This document shows, piece after piece, positions 23,466 through 33,940 of a stretch of 64,000 nt of DNA. The notes beneath the pieces are model-generated. The model was not told the DNA's origin. It ran no database searches and worked only from the letters and a program-made list of their open reading frames with translations. A program made the translations under genes and the position numbers. The stretch's first letter is position 1. Every line of letters begins with the position of its first letter. Origin of the DNA: Aquilaria yunnanensis (lineage: Eukaryota; Streptophyta; Magnoliopsida; Malvales; Thymelaeaceae); assembly GCA_039654915.1 (NCBI GenBank), contig CM077599.1, positions 76,166,001-76,230,000 on the forward strand. Direction: 5' to 3'.

Positions 23466-24052
23466 CAGGGTATACACAAATAAAATGTTTAATGAACCGT
23501 TCCACATGAGTTTATTTATATTTATTTATTTAATTAAATGAATGAATAAAAATAAAGTCTAGTTGATTCATTTATATTTATAAACAGTTTTGTTAATGTT
23601 CGTTTATATTCATTTATTTATCTGTTTATTTATGTCTATTTGTAATTTGTTTATTTATATATTAATTGTGCACTTATTATTGTTATATATATATATATAT
23701 ATCATATATTTTTATTAGTGTCCACCTACTTCATAAAATATGATTATGCTTCAACATTTTCTAAATTAATCTATTATCTTTGTTTTCTAGAACTAATTGG
23801 TTATTCCCCTTAGAGTGTGAACCTACTATCACATCAAACCAAGCCTCATAACATTAACTTATAGCTTCTTCCATTATCACCTCTTCTTTCATCGGTCATT
23901 ATCAAACTTGTTTCAATTCAGATTGTTGATAGCTATTAGCTTTAATTGTTAGTGTTCGTATTCTTTTAGTAATAAATGAACGAACATAGACAAAAAAAAT
24001 TGCATTTGTTTATTATTTATGTTTGTGTTCATTCAGTTTGTTTACAGTCCTA
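23466..24052. mobile_element. hAT-like MITE, ~587 bp, AT-rich
   Basis: The left end reads CAGGGTATACACAAATAAAATG and the right end, reversed, TAGGACTGTAAACAAACTGAATG, resembling the C/TAGGGNTGTAAAC ends of plant hAT MITEs. The interior is dominated by TTCATTTATTTA-type words in both orientations and includes an (AT)n run at about 23681-23702. The 8-bp flanks (CAGTTATG, CCATTGTG) match at only five positions, so the boundaries are tentative. Confidence 0.55.
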
Positions 24053-24170
24053 CCATTGTGATGGTGGGGAGAGGTGATAGAGAAGAGGATGAATGCGAAG
24101 GTCTCAACCAAAAATGAAAAGACAGATGGTTTGGTGTAGAAGCTTATCTTTTGTCTATCATCTTTTACAA

Positions 24171-24186
24171 CCCCCCCCCCCCCCCC
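24171..24186 (+). repeat. C16 homopolymer
   Basis: An uninterrupted run of 16 C residues, a likely site of length error in assembly and of polymorphism. Confidence 0.95.
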
Positions 24187-24851
24187 TTTAAATGAATCCC
24201 TAATATAATCAAACACATTTATCCAAGCATAAAATAATACATGTAAAGAAGTAAAATTATAATATATTACCAACAAAATAATATATTAATAACAGTTCTA
24301 CAATCTCAGTTATAATTATGTCTCACATGGTTTGTATATATCAATTAATTGCTTTATACATTAATTTTAATACGTATCCGCTATCTGATTTGTACATACG
24401 TCTAATTTTGGAGGGAAGTGAGATTTGAGACATTTACACATATTTTATGGTAGGCTGAACCCATATATACATACTACTAAAACATATCTGTGATCTCATT
24501 TGTACACATGTCACACATTATTTATGCAGATTCCTCATTTTCATTGTACATCGAGTTCATACATATCTAGCATTTGTTTTGTAAATATCTCTAATTTTAG
24601 AGGGACAAGAGATTTGATATGTTTACACTTGTTTTATGCTATGAAGGTTAATATTGGAATATAAATATATAAAAATAGAAGGAATATACTGCATATTAGA
24701 CTTATGCAGAACTTCAGACATATTGAGAACATTCTGGGAAAGGAGAATCATGGAAAAATAAAAAAAAAACACTATCATTTGGGTGTTGGCTGAATTTTGC
24801 TATTTAACTTCTTGAAAACAGCATGGATCAGTTGAGCCTAAATATCTTGAT

Positions 24852-26218
24852 TTATTAGAAGGCCAAAATCTCTTTGTCCCTTGAACTATAATGACTCAGT
24901 CATTTTGGTCTCTGTTGCATAACTCAATCAATTTGGTCCTTTGAACTATGAAACGCAGTATACTTTACCCCTAGACGTAGTAACTTCATCAACTTTACAT
25001 TAAGATCGTTATATTTTGTACAGTTTAGTAACCTGATTGTAAACGTTTAAAATCATAGTCATTAAATCACAAAAATACGTAACTTGAAGTACTTAATGAT
25101 AATTAAACCAAAACCTAAACTCACATCTTTTCAATGCCACCTCAGCTAAGTCCTCCTCGCTGTCATCCCCAACTCCATCACCACCTTCGCCCTATAAATC
25201 TCCTCTTTCTCCATCATCACCTTTGCCCTCCGACATCCTCCTTGCCACTCCCGTTGTTTTCCACTCTAATTTTCATATGAAAGATTGTGGTCCTTCATCC
25301 TTCACCCCGTCCCCTCCTTCATTGTCCACCCTATCCCCTCCTTCATCCTCCGTCCTGTCCTATCCTTCATCCTCCACCCTATCACCATTGCCGCTAGTGG
25401 ATAGGTTGGATTTGGCGGCGAATTTCATCCTTCACGTAGTCTTGTCCTTCATCCTCTACCCATCTCGTCCTTCATCCTCCACCCCCATCGCTACTGCCGC
25501 CAATGGATAGGTCGGATTTGGTGGTGAATTTCATCCTCCACCCCATCCTGTCCTTCATTCTCTTTGATCTCCAACACCTTCTATTTGAACTAGAAGAAAA
25601 AATATATATATTTGTGGAATTGAATATATTTTTATTAATAAATTATATTTGTAATATTATTTAAAATTTTTATTTTCTAGTATTTTTTTTTGTAAAAAAT
25701 TAAAATTGACTTTGTAATTAATTATATTCTTTTAATTAATGTAATTTTTTTGAGTTCTCATTCAAATTTGAAGAAAAATAAAAAATAATTTTTTAATTGA
25801 GTATATTTTAGTTAATTAATTATGTTTATAATATTTTTTACTATATTTTTTTGTTAAAAAATAAAATTAATTTTTAATTAATTGTATTTTTTGGGAGGTT
25901 CTCATTGGAACTTTAGGAAAAATTAAAATTAAAATGTTTCATGTTTGGGTCTTAAATTTGTAGATGTTAAAGTTTAGAGTATAAAACACATAAATTAAGA
26001 AGTTGAATAACTAGACATGCAATTCTCTATCTCTCTCTCTCTCTCTTTCTCTCTCTTTCTCACATAGGTTTGTCAAGTAATAGACCTTTGGTTAAAGGGG
26101 TAAAGTGTGCTACGGTTAATAGTAGAGGGACTAGGTTGCACCGCATCAAACTATAGGTTCTCTTATTATCAAGCCACTATAGTTTGAAGGACCAAAAGAG
26201 ATTTTCACCTTATTAGAA
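24852..26218. mobile_element. Non-autonomous MULE (24861-26209, 1349 bp) with perfect 9-bp target duplication
   Basis: TTATTAGAA stands at both 24852-24860 and 26210-26218. Between them the ends are inverted repeats: GGCCAAAATCTCTTTGTCCC at the left and, reversed, GGTGAAAATCTCTTTTGGTCC at the right, with similarity continuing through CTTGAACTATA/CTTCAAACTATA. No transposase is present. The middle contains a GC-rich, serine/proline-coding block (about 25120-25570) with repeated CCTTCATCCTCCACCC words, set in AT-rich sequence; this could be captured host DNA. A (CT)n run occupies about 26030-26062. Confidence 0.85.
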
Positions 26219-28920
26219 TTGTAGCTGTAGGATAGGTTGTTGTTTCCCAATTTAACACTAAAGGTGCTAACTCAGGCGGAACTGGTCTCTGGCATCCTCT
26301 AAAGTCAGCGGGATCTGGATTATTAAAAAAAAGATTGGCTAAAAAAAAACCACTATAGAAAATTTTGAATTAGCACCTCAACAAGTAGACTCGAACTGCG
26401 TTCATATTACAATTGGACGTAATACAATGTTGATTCAAGCAACGAATGTCATAGGGAAGTGGCTGATTTAGGGCTCTATTGTCGTTTCTTACGTACTATC
26501 TTATAAAGTAAAATATTGGTCAACATTAAATGTTAAACTATTAATACTTAAAGCTTTACCATGTCATCTCTTAACCTTTTATCCAATTTTTTTTCTTTTC
26601 TTTTATTTAACCTTTATTGAATTAAAGGTTTACTGTTAATTGATTAATAAATAAACATAATTTTGTGTTTCGGTCATATTTTTTATAATTGGTGATTGAG
26701 TTTTTTAGTATGAGCTATTTAATTCAAAAACTCTATTGTTTAATAAATTTATTTGGTCCATAATTTTTAAAATTGAAAGTGAATTTTTCTAAATAAATTT
26801 CTCAGTAATATTAAGATTGGAATTTGAATTAATAAGAGATTAATTTTTTTAGTGAGAAAAAATGTCTATCATTTCGAAGTATGTACAATGTTATATTTTA
26901 AAGTATTATGTTTTGATAAAAACTAATGATTTTAATTATAAGAACATGACATGAAGAAAGCATAAATTTTTTTTACTTATTTATTGTTGACATTTTCTTT
27001 AATGCTAAATTTATTGTAAAAATATCTACTATAATGTGCGGGTAAATAATAACCTCGCTTGTTAGTTATCTATTTGGTGATCCTTAAAATAATGGTCTTT
27101 TTTATTCGGCTGGGGCAGAATCAATGACCAAATTGAATCAAATACAAAAATTAATGATTTATTTGTGATCCTTGTCATTTGGGAAATGTAGCTTGAAACT
27201 TGGAAATGCAGCTAAAAGTCTTCACATCAATTTCGACTGATCTATTTTACTCATCTTAATTATAGTTGTTGAACAATTTCATCTGGCAAGGAGATTGGAT
27301 AAATCTAGGACCTTTTCTGTTAGGTGAGAATGAGTGAATTGTTAAGGACCCTTATTGTTACTTTGGTCTCATCTGATGCCATTCTTGGCTAAGAGATGAA
27401 TTTTGTTAAAACGGTATATATATTTTATCCATTTTAAAATATTCATCATTTTTAATTATTTTATACAAAAACATGAGTGTTGGAACAAGTAAATAAATTA
27501 TATATTCCATTTGTCCCAAAACATTTGTTCAATTTGATTTTTTTGTTGTATTTTGACTTGAATTTATTCATATTATTGTTTGTTAGAAAAAATTAAAAAA
27601 ATATATTTAGAAACTAAATGTCTTGATTTATCATTCATAGATAAATATTTTTCATTTATATATTAAAATGTTAAAAATAAAAAATCATAGATTAATTGTC
27701 AAAAATAAATCGAGCAAAAGTTTTGGGATTGACAGAGTATTTTTAAAAAAATTACAATTGACAAATAATATTCATTACTTTTCAATGCTTTTTTAAAATT
27801 CATACATGATTGCAGTAATTTTAAATGAAAAAACTAAAAATATGTCTAATAATACACCTTAAGAGTAAATTTCAATCAACTCAGAAGGTTGAAATGCAGT
27901 ATAAAATTTGCAAGTTTGTTTATCTCCTGCACTAGTCACTCACATACATAAGTTATTTAAAAGGAAAGGGTAAAATTTGTAAAAAAAAAAAAGTTATATA
28001 AATGAATAAATATGACAAATATTTTAAAATATATAATAATATAAAATGACAAACATTTTAAGAAGAATGGGGTGCAAAAAGTTGAACCACAAGAATTGAT
28101 CTACCATATTTAACTATTTCTCGGCCAGACACTTTAATTTTGCTAAGTAGACAAACACAAAATGTCGGCTACGCTTTTAATTTGCCACCAAGGAAATTCG
28201 GACATGTGGCAAAGCCAAATATCCTGAGAAGGCCATCAAAGTTTAGTTTTTAGCTCAATTTAGCCACTAATCTTTTTTTTTTTGTATTCAAAAGAATAAC
28301 CCATGTCACGAAATCAAGTCAAACAAGCCACCATGATTTGTTATAATCTGGATCATAACCTCAAGTAAAGAATCAAACTGCACTTGAGACTGAATCCAAG
28401 TTTGATTTTGGCAACTATTAGCTTTGAAAGCTCTTTACTAAGGCGAATATTGTTATCGTGAAAGTAATCGGTCTTGGATTTTACCGAACTGGATCGTAGG
28501 ATCATGACTCGATTTGGCTTGCAATGAGTCAAATCGTTTTCAACATGGGAAAATGCTACTCATTCACGTTAACTGGTCTGTTGACATGTTTCTTGGACCA
28601 TTAATATCATTACATCGGTGGTCTAATTGGCGAAGCTTAAAATGTTAGTGGTTTATTTCACTAAAAAATGGCCAAATTGAACCAAACCCAAACATTACTG
28701 GTTTAGTGGTGATTTTTTTCCATTTGGAAATTGGAACTTGAAACTTGAAAATGCAGCTTTAATTTGCCTATCCTAAGCATGGTTGGTAAACGGTTTAATT
28801 AATTACGGGGGTTAGTAATCAACCACAAATTTAGCCCATCCTTTAAGAGTCTGACTATTTAGTAATTACTCCTTTTACAGGGGCCCTTGTTAATTGTATC
28901 TTGAACCTCTGATGGAATTT
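26219..28920. other. AT-rich intergenic region with a degenerate repeat pair
   Basis: No gene is recognised. A ~90-bp block containing GACCAAATTGAA...CTTGAAACTTGGAAATGCAGCT at 27126-27214 recurs, diverged, at 28670-28758, suggesting two copies of an old repeat. Otherwise the region is low-complexity A/T. Confidence 0.55.
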
Positions 28921-29110
28921 CTAACTACTCGTTGTTAGCTTACTAGGGCCAAAGTAAGAGGCTTCTTTTGTAGGGGGGGCTCACATCCAACTCTCAAACC
29001 TACTTTTATTAACTCAAGTTATTAGTCTCCTACCAGTTTACTCTAGTATTGGAAAGATTAGATAAATGGAAACCAATCCTTGTTTACTTGAATTGTTATT
29101 TTCTTTTTTG
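28921..29110. repeat. Direct repeat copy A (mate at 31210-31425)
   Basis: The block from TAACTACTC through AAGAGGCTTCTTTTGTAGGGG, CAAGTTATTAGTC and CTCTAGTATTGGAAA to GAATTGTTATTTTCT is repeated in the same order and orientation 2.3 kb downstream. Confidence 0.8.
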
Positions 29111-29176
29111 TTTCTTTTTGTTTCCAAAACTTGAATTTAAACTTTAAATAAGGCTTTCCTTTAATGAAAAGAAAAA

Positions 29177-29300
29177 GAATTTTTTACAATATATGATGGA
29201 TTAGACTAAGAAGCTTATCTTGGATTGCTCATCAAAAAGAATTTTTTATAATATATTATGGATTAGACTAAGAAGCTTATCTTGGATTGCTCATTGAAAA
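29177..29300. repeat. Two-copy 62-bp tandem duplication
   Basis: GAATTTTTTACAATATATGATGG (29177) and GAATTTTTTATAATATATTATGG (29239) start two copies that share GATTAGACTAAGAAGCTTAT and GGATTGCTCAT. Confidence 0.9.
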
Positions 29301-29301
29301 G

Positions 29302-30665
29302 TGTTGATACAAGATTAGGCTTGGAGCCTAATATCACGGCCCGGTAGCAAGGAATTCGGCTCAACAGGCCAATATCAGAATCAAGAGGTAATTAAGAAAT
29401 AAGAGTCCTAAATGAGATGAGACTTCTAATTATAATTAAGAAATAAGAGTCCTAAATGAGATGAGACTTCTAATTAATTATACTTTTGTAAGGATTTGGA
29501 TCACCTAAGATTCTATAAAAGGGGAGCCCTACACCACATCCAAGGTACATTAAGAAACACTAGTTTTCATAACAACTTCAAACATTACTAGAAAGCTAAT
29601 TTGACTGTTAAAGAGGTTCTTCAGGAAACACATTTTGGGGCCCTTGACAATGTTCTTTTGGTGCAAGTTCCTAGTCCATATCATCCAACATCTAAGAGGC
29701 TGATCTGCCAGATTTGAAGATAACTTAGCTATTTGGCTATCAATGTGGCACCATCTGTGAGAATGACATAGTGAATATAAGGAGATCCTGACATAATAAC
29801 CAGGACCACATAGATGATGGAAACACAATTAATGGAGAACGAGATCGATAGGAGCATGTGGGGCCTCCCACGTCCAAGAGGTCGAACAAAAAATTACTGG
29901 AAAGATCTCCCACTACTCTTTTGGATCCAAAAACGGCAAAGGTCATTCCAACCTGAATGATAACCAATTTTAGGCCCTACAACATGCCCTACTTAAGCAG
30001 TTGAAGGCCATGATCCAATAGGAGATTGGGAGGGCACTATTGAAAGCTCTGGAGGAGGAAGCCAAAAGTCACCTCACCCTAAAGGATGCGATCAGACCCC
30101 CTCCTGAGGGCTTTACGTAGGTATCCAAGGCACCCTCATAGGGCCCAGAGGCGAATGACATCAACATGGTTTTCAGAAGGCTAGACCGAATGGAAGAGCA
30201 ATTGGAAGTAGTAAATCCTCCTCACAAGAGCTAGGTACCCATAATGGACATCAATCACATGTGGATCTAGCCTTGACTGACGATATCAGCAAGGTGTTTA
30301 ACCCCCGAGGGCTTTAGAATGCCCAAGATTAACCTCTATGATGGATTCTTGGACCCATTTATTACTTGCAGTGATATATCACCTTGATAAGGTTAGAACG
30401 GGCCACATAAATAGTTATGTGCAGAGCATTTAGTTTGACCTTGATGAGGGCTGCAACAACATTGTTCAAAACAAACAGGGGTCATCAGTTCCACCTCTTT
30501 TAAGATCACTTACAAATTTTTCTACATCACTTCCTAAGGACTCGACCAACGTTTAAAATTGTAGTCCGCCTATTGAATATGTGCCAGGGAAAGAAAAAGT
30601 GCTTAACAGACTGCCTTCGATATTTTTAACATAAGGCCATCCACGTACATGAACTTTCTCTTGAA
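29302..30665 (+). mobile_element. Ty3/gypsy LTR and gag remnant
   Basis: A putative LTR runs from TGTTGATACAAG (29302) to about 29742 and contains a TATAAAA promoter box (29514-29520) and a 44-bp tandem duplication (29391-29482). It is followed by GTGGCACCATCTGTGAGAA, like the TTGGCGCCGTCTGTGGGAA leader of many plant Ty3/gypsy elements. Downstream, gag-like peptides appear in changing frames with stops (ALLKALEEEAKSHLTLKDAI near 30040; LTDDISKVFNPRGF-stop-MPKINLYDGF near 30270-30340; AFSLTLMRAA). No protease, polymerase or second LTR is found nearby, so this is a truncated relic. Confidence 0.65.
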
Positions 30666-30799
30666 TTACATCTTATTGTAATAACCCAGGGCTTTGTATA
30701 TTGATTGTATTATTATTACTGTGGACATATTGACTAGATGTTTATGTTGGTTATGGAAATTATAAGTAATAGGGTCAAATTAAATTTCAGGAATAAGTA

Positions 30800-31145
30800 G
30801 GGAGAATAAATTGAGCATTACCAATGTATAAAACCATTGGTAACATAACAATTGTTTGGACAATTGGTAACTGTGCACTGTTGGTACTTACCAACAATCA
30901 AACACGTTGGTATAGGTTAATTCATTACTACATGTGGTCCATACATTGACTGTTGGTAATTACCAATGGTTAAGTTACCAACAATTTAATGTTACCAACA
31001 TCTTTATATTAAGCCATTGGTAACCCAATTACTAACATATAGAAAAGCAACTGCTTGTTGCCAATGGCTACATATTGGAATTTCAAATTTACCAATACAA
31101 AATCGTTGATAATGGTCACTTAAAAAAGGCTTAATTTTAGTAGTG
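30800..31145. mobile_element. CACTA-type 3' terminal fragment with TTACCAATGGTT subterminal repeats
   Basis: About ten copies of the ACCAATGG/CCATTGGTAA word occur in both orientations. The right edge ends TTTTAGTAGTG (31145), whose reverse is the CACTACTAA-type terminus of CACTA elements. The same word family recurs at 44551-45005 next to another CACTACTAA. The left end of this copy was not found. Confidence 0.55.
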
Positions 31146-31209
31146 TAAGAGCGGGATTACTATAATCTTGGTTTATTAAGTGATCCTGGATAGCATCCTT
31201 TTACAATTT

Positions 31210-31425
31210 TTAACTACTCATATCTAGTTAACTTATTAGGGTAAAAAATAAGAGGCTTCTTTTTGTAGGGGCGGTTCACATCTAACTCACAAACCTACTT
31301 TATTAATTCAAGTTATTAGTCCCCTACCAATACACTCTAGTATTGGAAATAAAGATTCAATAGGTAGCAAAAAGTACTTATTTCCTTGAATAGTTGAATT
31401 GTTATTTTCTATTTATTTTCAAAAC
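31210..31425. repeat. Direct repeat copy B (mate at 28921-29110)
   Basis: Same block as copy A with ~85% identity and a few small indels. The intervening 2.1 kb holds the gypsy remnant and a CACTA end. Confidence 0.8.
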
Positions 31426-33940
31426 TGCTTAGAAGTACTTTTGTTGAGTTTTTTGTTTTGTATTTTTTTTTGTATACTTGTATGTTTTTCTAGACTTGCT
31501 ATGCTTAAGGGTACTTTAATTGTGTTTTTCTTAAACTCATCGATCTTAGGGGTATTTTACTGGGGTTTTGCATACACAACAAATAGATTTTTCCTGACCT
31601 CCTTTGAAAAATATCAGCAACATTTCATTGCCTATGTATCATTTTGTTGTAGTGGACACTCCAAAATCCAAGTTCTCCACCTAACACCAAGGTCCATTTT
31701 TTACATACTAAAATCTAGATAATCCTATTCAACAGAGCCAAAAGCTTTTGAAAAATCCAACTTTAAGATTACAAACTTTAAAGTATTTTTTTTTCTCAAG
31801 TGATCAACAACTTCACTAGTAATGAGCACACCATGAATAATTTGGCGATCAGAGTTAAAAGTAGATTGATACCCATTAATAACACTAGAAAGAACAATCT
31901 ACAACCTTTCGACTAAGAGCTTGCAGATAATCTTGTGAACTGATAAAGTTAATTAGAAATTTCACAGGAAACTATCAAAGATAATATTGTTTTTTAATTA
32001 GAAAAATTTGAATTTGAATTTATTTGAATAATAATCTTAAGAAACAAATAAAAATAAAATAATAAATTTAGTAATTATTTAAAAATGAGTTTATTCGTTC
32101 ATTTTTTTTTCACATAATCAATTATGTTCAGGAATATCAGTTTCATAGAATTAGTTGCCAATTTAATATATTAAAATTCAGGTTCATAGTTGAAAAGTTT
32201 TCATTGGACTTTATGGAGAAGATTCAATTTTATATAATAAAAACTCATTTTTGTATAATATGAACTCAATTTCATTTAATAGGAAACCATTTTTGTTTAA
32301 AAAAAATTAAATTTTATAGATCAATATTTCAATTTAATATAATATAAAATCTTGTTTCGTACATCGAAATCCCAATTCCTACATTTATAGAAATATAAAC
32401 TTAGTTTCATACAATAGGTTACAAATTTTGTACAATAGAAACTCAATTTCGTACATAATATATAAATTTCAAACGATAGAAACTCAATTGTAACTATAAA
32501 TTGTGTTCAAACTTAGTTTCTCACACACACACACACACACACACACAATTTCGTACATAATATATAAATTTCAAACGATAGAAACTCAATTGTAACTATA
32601 AATTGTGTTCAAACTTAGTTTCTCACACACACAGAGTTTCAAACAATAGTAAGTCATTTTTCTACATTGGACTTCATATTTTTAAAACTCCATAATTGTG
32701 TAGTACTGCCCCAGTTTCATACAATTCATTTTCAGTTTTGTACACAATCAAAACTTATCACTTATACAATAGGAACATAGTTTGGTGCATATATGAATCA
32801 ATTCTATATAGTAACAACCCAAATTGATGTAATTGCATCCCAATTTTATTTCTTGTTTAGTTGTGCAATTGTTGTATATGTGTCCTTTACAAATGTGGAA
32901 GCATACATATAAACCTATAGAAGCATACATATATATATATTTGTGTTCTTTATAAATTAAGAAGCATATATGAAACTCAGAAGCGTACATATATATCTGT
33001 GTTCTTTACAAATCTAGAAACATACATAATTGTGTCCTTTTATAAAGCTAGATTAAGTATACATATAAAATAGAGAAACATGCATATATGTATATGTGTG
33101 TGTGTGTGTGTGTGTATGTTTTCTTTTTACAAACCTAGAACATACATAAAAACCCGAAAGTATATATATATATTTATGTTTTCTACAAACCTAGAGTTAC
33201 ATATAAAACCCAGAGGCATACATACATCCAAAAATCTTAATCAAATATATAAAGATTCAATCTGAAATATAAATCTTAAATTTCAAGCAAGTTCTTCATA
33301 AACCCATACTATTTTGCAATAAAAAACACAAATTGTGTATGTGTGTGTGTGTTTTTTTTATTTATAAATCTCACATTCAAATCATTTCTTCTTCCTCTGG
33401 ATTGAGTTATCTTTCACCCAAATCACCGTTGTAGAATTTGCAAATCCCCTTCATACCAAATCACAATTTCTGATGAACATGAAAGTTCTTGGGTTCTGTG
33501 GTCCAAATTAGTGGTGTCATTTGTCCTTTTTGGAGAGGAGAATGGTTGAAAGAACGATGCCGATCATTGTTCTGGGAGAAAAAAAAGGTGCGGCAATTTG
33601 TATGCATTCGAAGAGAGAGTGAGGGTCGAGATCTATGGCTTCAAAGAGAAAATGGAGGTGAGTTGTGAAATTGTGTGGCGAGGGAGGGGATATGCAAGAA
33701 ATTTGGGTTCCATAATTGGTTCTTTAATTTTTGCCCCTATCCATTTTTTAATTAGAAACCTATATAAGGAAGTGTCTCTAAATAGTGTCAAACATCCGTT
33801 AGATAGTGTTTCTACACCACGTGCATGGTGCTATACTTTCTTTGACATGGAAGCAATAAGAGAGGCATTAAGATCTTCCTCATTGGACTTACCATTCTTC
33901 TAGCTACTTACCTCGAGAGCACTTGCGTAATTATATATTT
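31426..33940. other. AT-rich intergenic region with microsatellites
   Basis: No protein family is recognised. It contains the 102-bp tandem duplication at 32445-32633, repeated AGAAGCATACATATAT-like words at about 32900-33240, a TG run near 33096-33115 and another near 33337-33352. A slightly GC-richer stretch (33540-33910) has an open frame of ~100 codons (33598-33903) with no recognisable domain. Confidence 0.5.
32445..32633. repeat. 102-bp tandem duplication with CA microsatellite at the joint
   Basis: Two nearly identical copies start at 32445 and 32547 (AATTTCGTACATAATATATAA...). A (CA)13-type run (32522-32547) ends the first copy and a short CA run ends the second. Confidence 0.9.

Noticed and set aside
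24013..24276. Open frame with a glycine run
   Set aside because: The glycines come from the C16 homopolymer; the frame spans a MITE end and is not a gene.
33080..33265. Cysteine/valine-rich frame
   Set aside because: Produced by the TG microsatellite and neighbouring ATATAC repeats.
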